Positions 28,738 through 39,400 of a stretch of DNA of 64,000 bases are shown piece by piece. How positions within the stretch are numbered: position 1 is the first letter of the stretch; every line of letters starts with the position of its first letter. The stretch comes from Pseudomonas fluorescens (GTDB taxonomy: Bacteria; Pseudomonadota; Gammaproteobacteria; Pseudomonadales; Pseudomonadaceae): positions 47,865 to 111,864 of the forward strand of contig NZ_KZ477992.1 of NCBI RefSeq assembly GCF_002837185.1. Direction: 5' to 3'. The position numbers were made by a program, and so were the translations under genes. The notes under the pieces were generated by a model. It was not told the origin of the DNA, made no database searches, and worked only from the letters and a program-made list of their open reading frames with translations.

Positions 28738-29379
28738 GTGTCGAGTACTGATGATGAGCAACTGGCCGAGTTCAAGGACTGGTGGCAGCGTAACGGCAAG
28801 CCCCTGGTTACTGGCGGTCTGCTGGCTTTAGTGGTGGTGTTCGGCTGGCAAGCCTGGACCAAATATCAGGCCAACCAGTCCCAGGGCGCCTCGATTGTTT
28901 ATCAGCAATTGCTGGAAACTACCCTGACGCCGGACGGCAAGCCGGACCCTGCCCGGGTGGCAGACCTGGCCGGCAAGCTGAAGAACGAATTTGGCGGCAC
29001 GACCTACGCCCAGTACGGTAGCCTGTTCGTCGCGAAAGTCGCGGTCGACACCGGCAAGCTGGATGATGCTGCCACTGAGCTCAAGGCCATTGCCGACAAA
29101 CCGACCAACCCGACCCTGGGTGAAATCGCACGTCAACGCCTGGCACAGGTATTGGCGGCACAGAACAAGGCTGACGAGGCACTCAAACTGCTCGACGGCG
29201 ATGCTGACAAGGCATTTGTAGCCACTCGCGAAGAGCTCAAGGGCGACCTGTTGGTCCAATTGGGTCGTACCGACGAAGCCAATGCTGCGTACCAAAAAGC
29301 CAAGGCGGCGCTGTCTGATGAAGCGGCGGTCGGTGGCTTACAAATCAAGCTGGACGACTTGGCCAAAGGGGATGCGTGA
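28738..29379 (+). CDS. yfgM: YfgM-family TPR membrane protein
   Basis: YfgM is a SecYEG/PpiD-associated inner-membrane protein implicated in periplasmic chaperone hand-off. The 213-residue protein from GTG 28738 has a single N-terminal span (about 22–41, PLVTGGLLALVVVFGWQAW) and a periplasmic TPR region that includes GGTTYAQYGSLFVAKVAVD. Its last bases overlap the bamB start (ATG 29372). Confidence 0.92.
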   Translation: MSSTDDEQLAEFKDWWQRNGKPLVTGGLLALVVVFGWQAWTKYQANQSQGASIVYQQLLETTLTPDGKPDPARVADLAGKLKNEFGGTTYAQYGSLFVAKVAVDTGKLDDAATELKAIADKPTNPTLGEIARQRLAQVLAAQNKADEALKLLDGDADKAFVATREELKGDLLVQLGRTDEANAAYQKAKAALSDEAAVGGLQIKLDDLAKGDA

Positions 29380-30523
29380 CGTGATCCGTTGGAAACATGC
29401 AGCATTGCTGGCTCTGGCCGTTCTGGCCGCGGGTTGCAGCAGCAACAGTAAAAAAGAACTGCCACCTGCGGAGCTGACCAGCTTCAAAGAGGAAGTGGTC
29501 CTGCAAAAGCAGTGGAGCCGCTCCATCGGTGACGGTCAGGGCGAAACCTACAACATGCTGGTACCGGCAATCGACGGTGACAACATTGTGGCCGCAGACG
29601 TAACCGGCATCGTGACCTCCATGGATCGAATGACCGGCGACGTGAAGTGGAAGAAAGACCTTGAACTGCCTGTCTCCGGCGCCGTTGGCGTGGGTTACGG
29701 CATGGTCATGCTCGGCACGCTCAAAGGCGAAGTCGTGGCGCTGGACTCCAGCACCGGTGAAGAGAAATGGCGCGCCCGCGTGACCAGTGAAGTGCTCGCA
29801 CCGCCTGCCACCAACGGCGATATCGTCGTGGTGCAAACCCAGGATGACCGTGTGATCGGTCTGGACGCCAGCACCGGCGAACAGCGCTGGTTGTACGACA
29901 GCACCCCGGCGGTGTTGACCCTGCGTGGTACCAGTGGTCCGATTGTGACCAACAATCTGGCCGTTGCCGGGCTGTCCACCGGTAAAGTGGTCGCCCTGAA
30001 TACCCAGAACGGCGTGCCGGTCTGGGAAACCCGTGTGGCTATTCCGCAAGGTCGTTCCGAGTTGGATCGGGTCGTGGATATCGACGGCGGCCTGTTGCTG
30101 TCCGGCGAGACCCTCTATGTCGCCACTTATCAGGGCCGTGTCGCGGCACTGGACCTGCAGAGCGGCCGGGTCAACTGGCAGCGTGATGCGTCCAGCTACG
30201 CCGGTGTCGCCCAAGGGTTTGGCAGCGTCTACGTGAGCCTGGCGTCCGGCACCGTTGAAAGTGTCGACGAGCGTTCCACCACTGCGCTGTGGAGCAACGA
30301 CTCCCTGGCTCGCCGCCAACTGTCGGCGCCGGAAGTCTTCTCCAGCTACGTAGCGGTCGGTGACTTCGAAGGCTACCTGCACCTGCTGAGCCAGGTGGAC
30401 GGTCGCTTTGTAGGTCGCGAGCGGATCGACAGCGACGGCCTGCGTGCGCGTCCGCTGGTGGTGGGTAACATGCTTTATGTGTATGGCAACAGCGGCAAGC
30501 TGGAAGCCCTGACCATCAAGTAA
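29372..30523 (+). CDS. bamB: Outer-membrane assembly lipoprotein BamB
   Basis: BamB is a beta-propeller lipoprotein of the BAM complex. The 383-residue product from ATG 29372 has a signal with lipobox LAAGC at about residues 16–20 and then PQQ-like WD-type repeats (VVALDSSTGEEKWRARV, VIGLDASTGEQRWLYD and VAALDLQSGRVNWQRD). The overlap with yfgM and the lipoprotein signal favour this start over the longer open frame; GTG 29381 is a second option. Confidence 0.95.
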   Translation: MRDVIRWKHAALLALAVLAAGCSSNSKKELPPAELTSFKEEVVLQKQWSRSIGDGQGETYNMLVPAIDGDNIVAADVTGIVTSMDRMTGDVKWKKDLELPVSGAVGVGYGMVMLGTLKGEVVALDSSTGEEKWRARVTSEVLAPPATNGDIVVVQTQDDRVIGLDASTGEQRWLYDSTPAVLTLRGTSGPIVTNNLAVAGLSTGKVVALNTQNGVPVWETRVAIPQGRSELDRVVDIDGGLLLSGETLYVATYQGRVAALDLQSGRVNWQRDASSYAGVAQGFGSVYVSLASGTVESVDERSTTALWSNDSLARRQLSAPEVFSSYVAVGDFEGYLHLLSQVDGRFVGRERIDSDGLRARPLVVGNMLYVYGNSGKLEALTIK

Positions 30524-30576
30524 AGGTTTGACTATGCTTGGGGTAATCCCCCAGGCGGCCCTGTTTCAATGCTCTC

Positions 30577-30677
30577 TGTAGGAGCGAGCTTGCTCGCGAG
30601 GAACGTCAACGATAACGCGGGCTTGCTGAGTTAACGCGTCGTCCTTGGGTTTTTCGCGAGCAAGCTCGCTCCTGCAG
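30577..30677. repeat. REP doublet, GTAGGAGCGAGCTTGCTCGC family
   Basis: Two inverted units (GTAGGAGCGAGCTTGCTCGC at the left, GCGAGCAAGCTCGCTCCTGC at the right) flank a core with CGTCAACGATAACGCGGG. A near copy is at 44603–44703. Confidence 0.9.
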
Positions 30678-30727
30678 TGGTGGTGTCAGAGCAGGGCATG
30701 TGGCATTCAAATGCCGCCCCGAGCACC

Positions 30728-30758
30728 AGCCGCTGCCCTGCAGCGGCTTTTGTATTTT
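30728..30758 (+). terminator. Intrinsic terminator after bamB
   Basis: AGCCGCTG and CAGCGGCT pair around CCCTG, followed by TTTGTATTTT. It lies about 25 bp before the der start, so der may have its own promoter or be read through. Confidence 0.75.
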
Positions 30759-30783
30759 CTGAAATAACGAAGTGGAGAGCCGC

Positions 30784-32253
30784 ATGGTTCCCGTAATCGC
30801 CCTGGTGGGCCGACCTAACGTCGGCAAGTCCACCTTGTTCAACCGCCTGACCAGGACTCGCGACGCCATCGTCGGCGACTTGTCCGGTCTGACCCGTGAT
30901 CGCCAATACGGTGAGGCAAAGTGGCAAGGGCGCTCCTACATTATTGTCGACACCGGTGGTATCTCCGGTGACGAACATGGCATGGACGAAAAAATGGCCG
31001 AGCAGTCGCTGCTGGCCATTGAAGAAGCCGATGTCGTGTTGTTCCTGGTGGACGCCCGCGCGGGCTACACCGCTGCCGACCAGATGATTGGCGAGCACCT
31101 GCGCAAGCGCAACAAGCGCTCCTATCTGGTCGCGAACAAGATCGATAACATCGATCCTGAGGCGGCCCGTGCCGAATTCAGCCCGATGGGCCTGGGCGAC
31201 GCGATCCCGGTTGCCGGCGCCCACGGTCGCGGCATCACGCAGATGCTCGAAATTGCCCTCAGCACCTTTCCCAAGGATGACGATGAGGAAGAAGAGGGTG
31301 AGGAGGAAATCGTCGCCGAAGGCGAGGAAGCCAAGCGCATTCCTGGCCCGAGCGAAAAAGACGGTATCAAGATCGCCATCATCGGCCGCCCTAACGTCGG
31401 CAAGTCGACCCTGGTCAACCGCATGCTCGGTGAAGACCGGGTAATCGTCTATGACGAACCCGGCACCACCCGCGACAGCATCTACATCCCGTTCGAACGT
31501 AACGAGGAAAAGTACACGCTGATCGACACTGCCGGTGTGCGCAAGCGCGGCAAGATCCACGAAGAAGTTGAAAAATTCTCCGTGGTCAAAACCCTGCAAG
31601 CGATCAAAGACGCCAACGTGGTGATCTTTGTGATGGACGCGCGCGAAGGCGTGGTGGACCACGACCTGAACCTGCTGGGCTTTGCCCTGGAAGCCGGTCG
31701 CGCCCTGGTGATCGCGATCAACAAGTGGGACGGCATGACGCCGAGCGAGCGCGATTTCGTCAAGATCGAGTTGCAGCGTCGCCTGTTCTTCGTTGAGTTT
31801 GCCGATATTCACTTCATCTCAGCGCTGCACGGCACCGGCGTGGGCAACCTTTACGCCTCCGTACAGAACTCGTTCAAATCTGCGGTCACGCGCTGGCCGA
31901 CCAATCGCCTCACCCAGATCCTGGAAGACGCGGTGGGCGAGCACGCGCCGCCGATGGTCAACAACCGCCGCATCAAACTGCGTTACGCCCACCTGGGTGG
32001 TGCCAACCCGCCGATTATCGTGATCCACGGTAACCAGATCGAGAAGGTGCCCAAGTCCTATGTGCGTTACCTGGAAAACACCTACCGCCGTGTCTTGAAG
32101 CTGGTCGGTACGCCGATCCGTATCGAGTTCAAGGGTGGCGAGAACCCATACGAAGGCAACAAGAACACACTGACCGACCGTCAGGTGAACAAGAAGCGTC
32201 GTTTGATGACTCACCACAAGAAGGCCGACAAGAAGCGCCGCGACAAGAAATAA
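30784..32253 (+). CDS. der: Ribosome biogenesis GTPase Der (EngA)
   Basis: Der has two tandem G domains and acts in 50S subunit maturation. It has about 489 residues from ATG 30784. P-loops are [12 protein letters not shown] (domain 1) and [12 protein letters not shown] (domain 2), separated by an acidic linker ([11 protein letters not shown], about 165–180). A C-terminal KH-like domain and a very basic tail ([20 protein letters not shown]) follow. An upstream GTG four codons earlier is less likely. Confidence 0.97.
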   Translation: MVPVIALVGRPNVGKSTLFNRLTRTRDAIVGDLSGLTRDRQYGEAKWQGRSYIIVDTGGISGDEHGMDEKMAEQSLLAIEEADVVLFLVDARAGYTAADQMIGEHLRKRNKRSYLVANKIDNIDPEAARAEFSPMGLGDAIPVAGAHGRGITQMLEIALSTFPKDDDEEEEGEEEIVAEGEEAKRIPGPSEKDGIKIAIIGRPNVGKSTLVNRMLGEDRVIVYDEPGTTRDSIYIPFERNEEKYTLIDTAGVRKRGKIHEEVEKFSVVKTLQAIKDANVVIFVMDAREGVVDHDLNLLGFALEAGRALVIAINKWDGMTPSERDFVKIELQRRLFFVEFADIHFISALHGTGVGNLYASVQNSFKSAVTRWPTNRLTQILEDAVGEHAPPMVNNRRIKLRYAHLGGANPPIIVIHGNQIEKVPKSYVRYLENTYRRVLKLVGTPIRIEFKGGENPYEGNKNTLTDRQVNKKRRLMTHHKKADKKRRDKK

Positions 32254-32260
32254 CGGCCGC

Positions 32261-32370
32261 TTCAAGTTGTAAGCTACAAGCTGCAAGAGAGGGCGCCGTT
32301 GGCGCCCTTTTTTGTGCGCGGCGGTTTGCCCCTTGACCCGCTTGCAGCTTGCAGCTTAAAACTTGCAGCT
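32261..32370. repeat. AAGCTGCAAGC-type dispersed repeat around the der terminator
   Basis: TTCAAGTTGTAAGCTACAAG (32261–32280) and the inverted, partly tandem CTTGCAGCTTGCAGCTT (32341–32357) are halves of a third repeat family. A similar pair lies between guaB and guaA at about 46307–46400. Confidence 0.7.
32291..32313 (+). terminator. Intrinsic terminator of der
   Basis: GGGCGCC and GGCGCCC pair around GTT, followed by six T. Confidence 0.9.
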
Positions 32371-32388
32371 CACCCGAAGGGGGCTCCC

Positions 32389-33537
32389 ATGATCACCAGC
32401 AAGCTGCCGAATGTCGGCACGACCATTTTCACCAGCATGTCGCAGTTGGCGGCCGAGACCGGCGCAATCAACCTGTCCCAGGGTTTTCCCGACTTCAACG
32501 GCCCTCAAGACCTGCTCGACGCCGTGGGCCGGCACGTCGCCAACGGCCATAACCAATACGCACCGATGAGCGGCTTGCCCGCGCTGCGCCAGCAGGTGGC
32601 GGCAAAGATCGCCCGCAGTTACGGTGTCAGCGTCGATGCGGATCTTGAAGTGACCATCACGCCCGGCGCTACTCAAGGCATTTTCTGCGCTATCCAGGCG
32701 GTTATCCGCACCGGTGACGAAGTGATCATCTTCGACCCTTGCTACGACAGCTACGCACCCTCGGTGGAGCTGGCCGGCGGGCGATGCGTGCATCTGCAGT
32801 TGGGCTTGCAGGATTTCAGCCTGGATTTGGAGCGCATCAAGGCCGCGCTGTCGCCGCGCACGCGCATGATTGTGCTCAATACACCGCACAACCCCAGTGG
32901 CGCGCTGGTCAGCCGTGAGGAACTGGACCAGTTGGCCGAGCTGATTCGCGGCCGCGATATCTATCTGCTCAGCGATGAAGTGTACGAACACCTGGTGTTC
33001 GATGACGTGCCCCACGTCAGCGTGCTGGCCCACGAGGAGCTGTACGCGCGTGCGTTCGTGGTCAGCTCGTTCGGCAAGACGTATCACGTCACGGGCTGGA
33101 AGACCGGCTATGTGGTTGCACCGCCGGCCCTCACTGCCGAGCTGCGCAAAGTGCATCAATACGTCAGCTTCTGTGGCGTGACACCGTTGCAGTACGCGCT
33201 GGCCGATTTCATGGCTGAGCACCCGGAGCACGTGGATGCGCTGCCGGCGTTCTATCAAGCCAAGCGCGACCTGTTCTGCCAGTTGCTGGCGCCGTCGCGG
33301 TTCAGCTTCAGCCCATCGGCGGGGACTTACTTTCAACTGGTGGATTATTCCCGGATCCGCCCGGACCTGGATGATGTCGCCATGTCCGAATGGATGACGC
33401 GCGAACACGGCGTGGCGTCGATTCCGATCTCGGTGTTTTACCGCAACCCACCCCAAGGCCAGCGCCTGGTGCGCCTGTGCTTTGCCAAACGCGAGGAGAC
33501 GCTGCAACGAGCGGCGGAAAAACTATGCGTGATTTGA
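32389..33537 (+). CDS. PLP-dependent methionine/glutamine-type aminotransferase (YbdL-like)
   Basis: This is a class I aminotransferase of the kynurenine/glutamine-transaminase-K subgroup, 382 residues from ATG 32389 with a purine-rich ribosome site. Landmarks are INLSQGFPDF, NQYAPMSGLPALRQ, ITPGATQGIF, LNTPHNPSGALVS and the PLP-lysine block SSFGKTYHVTGWKTGYV. Relatives such as E. coli YbdL prefer methionine, aromatic amino acids and glutamine with ketomethiobutyrate as acceptor. The stop overlaps the start of an omega-amidase gene, which points to a role in methionine salvage and glutamine transamination. The exact substrate is inferred. Confidence 0.9.
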   Translation: MITSKLPNVGTTIFTSMSQLAAETGAINLSQGFPDFNGPQDLLDAVGRHVANGHNQYAPMSGLPALRQQVAAKIARSYGVSVDADLEVTITPGATQGIFCAIQAVIRTGDEVIIFDPCYDSYAPSVELAGGRCVHLQLGLQDFSLDLERIKAALSPRTRMIVLNTPHNPSGALVSREELDQLAELIRGRDIYLLSDEVYEHLVFDDVPHVSVLAHEELYARAFVVSSFGKTYHVTGWKTGYVVAPPALTAELRKVHQYVSFCGVTPLQYALADFMAEHPEHVDALPAFYQAKRDLFCQLLAPSRFSFSPSAGTYFQLVDYSRIRPDLDDVAMSEWMTREHGVASIPISVFYRNPPQGQRLVRLCFAKREETLQRAAEKLCVI

Positions 33538-34316
33538 GTGCCTTGCCGAACCTGAACGTTGCCCTGATCCAGACCACCCTGGCGTGGCATGACCGCCAGG
33601 CCAACCTTGAGCATTTCGAGCTGCTGCTGGAGCAGGCCAACGGCGCTGACCTGATCGTATTGCCGGAGATGTTCACCACCGGCTTCTCCATGGAATCGGC
33701 CGCCCTGGCCGAACAGGAAAACGGCCCGACTCTGCGTTGGCTTCAAGCCCAGGCGGCGAAATACAACGCGGTGATCACCGGCAGTGTGATCATCCAGGCG
33801 GCGGACGGCAGCCACCGTAACCGCCTGCTCTGGGCGCGCCCCGACGGTGAGGTGCTGCATTACGATAAACGCCACCTGTTCCGCATGGCCGGCGAACACG
33901 ACCACTACACACCCGGCGAGCGTCAGGTGCAGTTCGAGTTGAAGGGCTGGCGTATCCGCCCGCTGATTTGCTATGACCTGCGCTTCCCGGTGTGGAGTCG
34001 CGATGCCCAGGACACCGACTTGCTGCTGTACACCGCCAACTGGCCGGGCGCGCGGCGCCAGCACTGGAACCGTTTGTTGCCGGCGCGGGCCATCGAGAAT
34101 TTGTGTTATGTGGCAGCGGTTAATCGAGTCGGCACGGACGGCAAGGGCTTTGCCTACACCGGCGATAGCCAGGTGTTGGATTTCCAGGGTGAGACATTGC
34201 TGAGCGCGGGGGAGGCTGATGGGGTATTCCAGGTGATTCTGAATGCAGCGGAGTTGGCGGCGTATCGCACCAAGTTCCCGGCGAATCTGGATGCCGATAG
34301 CTTTCAGTTTGTCTGA
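33525..34316 (+). CDS. Omega-amidase / nitrilase-superfamily amidohydrolase (YafV/Nit2-like)
   Basis: Omega-amidases hydrolyse alpha-ketoglutaramate, the unstable product of glutamine transamination. The 264-residue protein has the nitrilase catalytic triad: Glu in LIVLPEMFTTGFSM, Lys in HYDKRHLFRMAGEH and Cys in PLICYDLRFPVW. ATG 33525 lies inside the last codons of the aminotransferase gene, a 13-base overlap that implies coupling. The pairing with that transaminase supports an omega-amidase role over other nitrilase functions. Confidence 0.9.
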   Translation: MRDLSALPNLNVALIQTTLAWHDRQANLEHFELLLEQANGADLIVLPEMFTTGFSMESAALAEQENGPTLRWLQAQAAKYNAVITGSVIIQAADGSHRNRLLWARPDGEVLHYDKRHLFRMAGEHDHYTPGERQVQFELKGWRIRPLICYDLRFPVWSRDAQDTDLLLYTANWPGARRQHWNRLLPARAIENLCYVAAVNRVGTDGKGFAYTGDSQVLDFQGETLLSAGEADGVFQVILNAAELAAYRTKFPANLDADSFQFV

Positions 34317-34352
34317 CAGGCCGCCATCGGGGGCACCACCATAGCCCAAAGT

Positions 34353-34388
34353 AAAAAGGCCCCTGGATTCTCACCCAGGGGCCTTTTG
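34353..34388. terminator. Bidirectional terminator between convergent genes
   Basis: AAAAAGGCCCCTGG and CCAGGGGCCTTTT pair around ATTCTCA. It serves both the amidase (plus) and leuA (minus). Confidence 0.88.
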
Positions 34389-34405
34389 CTTGTGCCGATA
34401 ACGTC

Positions 34406-36085
34406 TTACGCCGCCTTCGCTTCCTGCTGGCTCAACGAGCGGTTCAGCGCACTGAACAGCGCCTTGAAGCTTGCGGTGGTGATGTTTTCATCAATCCCCA
34501 CGCCATGCACCGGACGCTCGCCATTCACGCGCAGTTCGATGTAGGCCGCCGCCTTGGCGTTGGTGCCTGCGCCAATCGCATGTTCGTTGTAATCCATGAT
34601 TTCCACGCCGATCGGCAAGCCGGCCACCAGCGCTTCCAGCGCGCCATTGCCTTTGCCTTTCCAGTGCAGGTTGGTTTCGCCCTGGCCCTTGCCGGAGACT
34701 TCCACTTCCACATGGCTGTTGCCGTTCTCTTCCTGCAGGCGATGGCTGACCAGCGCGTACGGGGTGTTGGCCTGCAGGTATTCACGTTGCAGCAAGGCGT
34801 AGATCTGCGGCGCGGTCATCTCAAGGCCGACGCGGTCGGTCTCGGCCTGTACCACCTGGCTGAATTCGATCTGCATGCGGCGCGGCAAGCTGATGTCGTA
34901 TTCCTGTTCCAGCAGGTAGGCAATGCCGCCCTTGCCCGACTGGCTGTTCACACGGATCACCGCCTCGTAGCTGCGACCGATATCGGCCGGGTCGATCGGC
35001 AAGTACGGCACTTCCCACAGTGCATCGTCTTTCTGCTGGGAGAAGCCCTTGCGGATCGCGTCCTGGTGCGAGCCGGAGAACGCGGTGTGCACCAGGTCGC
35101 CGACATACGGATGACGTGGGTGCACCTGGATCTGGTTGCACTCCTCGACGACTTTGCGCACGCCGTCGATGTCGGAGAAATCCAGCTGCGGGTCGAGGCC
35201 CTGGGTGTACATGTTCAGTGCCACGGTGACCAGGTCGACGTTACCGGTGCGTTCGCCGTTGCCGAACAGGCAGCCTTCGACACGGTCGGCGCCGGCCATC
35301 AGGCCCAGCTCGGTGGCGGCCACGCCAGTGCCACGGTCGTTATGGGTGTGCAGGCTGATGATCACGCTGTCACGACGGTTGATATGGCGACCGAACCATT
35401 CGATCTGGTCGGCGTAGATATTCGGCGTGGCGCATTCCACGGTGGCCGGCAGGTTGAGGATCATCTTGTGCTGGGGCGTCGGGTTCCACACCTCGATCAC
35501 CGCGTCACAGACTTCCTTGGCGAACTCCAGCTCCGTGGCGCTGAAGGTCTCGGGGGAATATTCGAAGGTCCACTGGGTTTCCGGCTGCTGCGCGGCGTAT
35601 TTGACGAACAGCTTGGCGGCGTTGACCGCGATGGCCTTGATGCCGTCCTTGTCCTGGTTGAAGACAATGCGGCGAAACGACGGCGACGTAGCATTGTACA
35701 AATGCACGATGGCCTTTTTGGCGCCGCGCAGGGATTCGAACGTGCGCGCGATCAAGTCTTCACGGCCCTGGGTCAGCACCTGGATGGTGGTGTCCTCGGG
35801 GATGTGGTTGTCTTCGATCAGGGTGCGCACGAAATCAAAATCGGTTTGCGATGCGGCCGGGAAGGAGGCTTCGATTTCTTTCACGCCGACCGCGACCAGG
35901 GTCTTCCAGAAACGCAGCTTTTTCGCGGCGTCCATCGGCTCGATCAGCGACTGGTTGCCATCACGCAGGTCGGAGCTGCACCAGATTGGCGCGGCGGTGA
36001 TGGTTTTCGACGGCCAGGTGCGGTCCGGGATATCGATGGTCGGGAACGCGCGGTACTTCGAAGACGGGTCTTTGAGCATGCTCAT
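34406..36085 (-). CDS. leuA: 2-isopropylmalate synthase
   Basis: LeuA catalyses the first committed step of leucine synthesis. The 559-residue protein is of the longer alpha-proteobacterial/Pseudomonas type: [19 protein letters not shown] at the N-terminus, [10 protein letters not shown] metal site, [30 protein letters not shown], and a C-terminal regulatory LeuA-dimer domain (about 430–555). The ribosome site AAAGGA lies before the ATG. The gene is monocistronic with a strong terminator. Upstream is a 400-bp AT-rich gap. Confidence 0.97.
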   Translation of the reverse strand: MSMLKDPSSKYRAFPTIDIPDRTWPSKTITAAPIWCSSDLRDGNQSLIEPMDAAKKLRFWKTLVAVGVKEIEASFPAASQTDFDFVRTLIEDNHIPEDTTIQVLTQGREDLIARTFESLRGAKKAIVHLYNATSPSFRRIVFNQDKDGIKAIAVNAAKLFVKYAAQQPETQWTFEYSPETFSATELEFAKEVCDAVIEVWNPTPQHKMILNLPATVECATPNIYADQIEWFGRHINRRDSVIISLHTHNDRGTGVAATELGLMAGADRVEGCLFGNGERTGNVDLVTVALNMYTQGLDPQLDFSDIDGVRKVVEECNQIQVHPRHPYVGDLVHTAFSGSHQDAIRKGFSQQKDDALWEVPYLPIDPADIGRSYEAVIRVNSQSGKGGIAYLLEQEYDISLPRRMQIEFSQVVQAETDRVGLEMTAPQIYALLQREYLQANTPYALVSHRLQEENGNSHVEVEVSGKGQGETNLHWKGKGNGALEALVAGLPIGVEIMDYNEHAIGAGTNAKAAAYIELRVNGERPVHGVGIDENITTASFKALFSALNRSLSQQEAKAA

Positions 36086-36491
36086 CGCAAAATCCTTTGT
36101 TGTAGGGCCGAGAAGAGGCGGCCTGCCGATTCACTATTATTGGGGGGCGACGCTTGGGGCGAGACAGATCGATTCAGCCTGGCAGTCGTGCGCTGACGAG
36201 GCACAGGCTGCGGTGCTGGCGGAGCTGAATGAGGGTGTGAGAGGTTTTCATAAGCCCAACCCTAATCGTGGGCACGGCAGATGGCAAGTGATCTTGAAAA
36301 ATCGATAGGATTTCTCCATTTTGTTATCTTTTGAGAAATTTATTGTCAGATTTATAAATTTTCTTTTGTTTTATTGCCGAGCCTTCTTGAGGTGCACAAT
36401 TTAAAGAACGAGCGTCGAGGGCGCGCGCTCAGCAGCGTGGTGCAATGGTGAAGGACTCACCATTGCCTGCCGTACTTGCAGCGATGCTCCT
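36086..36491. other. Intergenic region between leuA and the toxin gene
   Basis: I see no gene. Positions 36304–36385 are strikingly AT-rich against the surrounding DNA. A perfect ten-pair hairpin lies at 36442–36466 (GCAATGGTGA, loop AGGAC, TCACCATTGC) just past the toxin stop codon; it has no T run on either strand, so it is not a standard terminator. The leuA promoter should be within 36090–36250. Confidence 0.5.
36442..36466. other. Perfect 10-bp inverted repeat downstream of the toxin gene
   Basis: GCAATGGTGA and TCACCATTGC flank a five-base loop. It could protect the 3' end of the toxin mRNA or be a protein-binding palindrome. Confidence 0.5.
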
Positions 36492-39400
36492 TCAGGTGAT
36501 TTTCTGAAAGGCTTGATAGTCTCCGGCCGTGTGGCTGCCCGTCACGACGCGTCCGGGGTCTTTCGGGATTGATGGACCGCTGATGGCAATGCTCTTGTTA
36601 TAGGTCGTGGCCGGGTACACGCCTATCCCTACGCCACCGCTGAGTTCGGCCAGTCCTGGAACGTTTCGGGACGTATTCATGTGAGCCCTGCCTACCAGGG
36701 CCAGCACTTTTTCGCCGGGTTTGCGTCTCTGCAGGATGCGCGTTGCGTAATAGTTGAATTCCTGCAAACGAGTCACGCCCTTGTCATTGTCGCCGATGTC
36801 GCGATAGAAGCCCGGCATGTCCTCCCGTCGAGTCAGGAAGCGATGGTCCAAGGCTCTTATCGCTATACCGTTTTCCTGGGCGAGACTGGTTAATTCCAAG
36901 AGTGTCGGCGACGCCCCGGGCGGGCGGCCACTGCCCATTCCAGCAGGCACGACTTGGCCCGCGGCGTTGGTTTGGACATTTTCCAGATAGATGGCTTTCA
37001 CGCCGGCGTCTTTGAGGGTTTGCATGTTCTCTTTAAGCAGTTGAAAGCTGGCGATTTCGTTATGGCTCTCGCCCAGCACCACAACGTCACTGATCTGATA
37101 GGCATCCTTAAGGAGTCCAGCGGGCGATGTGTTGGGTGCCAGGTCAAGGCGAGGCGGGCGTGGCGGCATTTGTCCCCCTGCGGTCATAGCGTGGTAGAAC
37201 CGTTGTGCATCTCGCCTGAACCAATGCCTGGCCACTGGCAGCGACTTGGGGGTGAAGTCGGCTTCCAACAGTTGACCGTTGTTGCGGCTGAGGTATTCGG
37301 TCTCGGGCAAGGCTTTTTTGACTGGCGTCTCTGCTCCCTGAGTCGGTGCTCCTCCCCGTAACGCATTCAGTCGCCATTCGCCGTTTCCAGCCGATTGCAG
37401 GGACGCCACGATTCGGCTCCCCCTGGGCGCTGTCAACGGGGCGTTGGGATCAACAATATTGACTTGTCCGCTGCGGGCGTGAAATACCGAGTCGATCTGG
37501 TAAACCCCGTTCGTGCCGGTGCTGTCGGTAAAGCGTACGTACCAGTTGTCGTCAACGTTATAAGTACCATCGGGTCTCAAGGGGCGGCCACTGATGATCT
37601 CGCTGGGCACGGTAAACGCGCTTAAATCACGGCTTGGCAAGGCGACGGTGGTGGGGGTGTGCGAACCGATGCTGGCAATGCCACTGCTGGTGCCGGCGAG
37701 CGCGGGCGCCGCTGGTATGACCGGAGCAGTTAACGCCCTCGAGCCCGCCTGTGGGGTCAGTGTGCCCGCCGTCGTTGACGCTCTGAATACCGGACGCATC
37801 GGCGCCGCGCGAACATTGTAGATACGCGATCCCGCCAGAGTGAAGTCGCTGTAGATCGCGCGTGCCAGGCCGGGCTTTTTGATCAGGTGCGGCAAGATTC
37901 GGCTATTGGCGCGTAACGCGGTGACGCCGGCCTTGCCCAGACGAATCCCGGTGGATATCCCTTTGCCGGCCACCGGTATCAAGTCCGCGAAAATCAAGGC
38001 CACTTCAATGCCGAACTCGATTTTGTTGAGTTTTGATTGCTCTGCGACCTCGGCGCTGCTCACGGACTGGTGATCAGCTCGGTCGATCATCATCTGTACA
38101 TGTTGTTGGTACAGATGATCCTGAGCATTGGCGTTGATGGGCTCAAGGCTCAAAGCGCCGCCCAATAGCTTGACCGATGAGATGACCAGCTTGGGGTCTA
38201 TCATCTTCATTGGGTTGTAGGCGCGCTTTTTAAGCGCGTCCTTGAACTCCTCAATTTGATCCTTGCTGACCGGTGATTTTCTTTGCGCGATATAGGATGC
38301 CCATTCGCCCTTGGCCAACAGGGTGTCCAGGCTCTTGTGGTCAGCCACCTCACGAAAGGTGATGCCGTCAGGCGCTTTGGGGGTGTAGAGCACCAGTGAC
38401 GCGTCACTCTGGTTGCCGATCACCATCACGCCCTGCACCGCCAGCCCACGGTGGATAAGGCTGTTGGCAACAATGGTTTTCCCATCCACCTGGGGGCGCG
38501 TTGCAGGATCGGGGTGCTCCACCACCGCATCCACCCATTGCGCCGCACGCTTGGTGCTGGTGTCTTCGGTTGCCGGTTCCGCGTAGGCCTCGGGATTAAG
38601 TTCTGCGAGAAACGCCTCTTTAGTCTGGGTGGCTTTCAGGCTGTCTTTCCAAGCCGTACGCAATTGCGCAGCGCTGCCCGACTCGGCATCAGTGGTCATC
38701 TCGCGTTTCAGCAGTTTGACGTATTCACCCCCGACATCAGTGACGCTGACCAGTTTTTTGAGGTCGTCGGTGCCCAGGGTTACCGGATTGCCCGCCAGAT
38801 CGAGGACGGGGTTGCCTGTGGTGTCAACGAGCGGCAGGGTCATTTTTACATCGGTGAACGTGCCTCTCTCCACGGCTGGAAAGCCGCTGGGGTTCTTCAA
38901 CGCCAGGTCTGTCAGGCTTACGCTTTGCTGGTTCGCGTAGAGAGGCTGGCCGGTTCCCCTGCCGCCCTGGACACCGGTCCGGGTGCGCACCTGAACCATG
39001 AGCTTATCGGCATCGATGTGTGCATTCGGGTATTGCTGCTTGATGGCGGCATTCATCCGCTCACGGGAGAAGCGCGGCAGTGAAGGGATTTTCTCCAGCA
39101 GCGGAGTCAGCTTGTTCAAGCTTTTTTCTTGCTCCTCTTCCAGGCGCGTGAAAAACGCTTCTTGCAGCGGATTCAGATTTTTTAACCACTCGGGTTGGTA
39201 TTTGTCTGCCAGTTTGGCATCGCGAGCCTGCATGGCGTTGGTGCCATCAAGCAGATAAGACGCGTCGGCCGTATCGTCAATGCTCTGGAGTGAGGCGCTG
39301 TCGGTGAGTGGATTGATGCCGTCAGCGGGGGCCAGGGCTTTGCTCAGGTGGGTGTCGATCTCTGCCTGCTGACGTTTGAGCATCCAGGGTATGGCGTCTG

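Noticed and set aside
34505..36196. 563-codon plus-strand frame across leuA
   Set aside because: It is a shadow of leuA; no recognisable domains.
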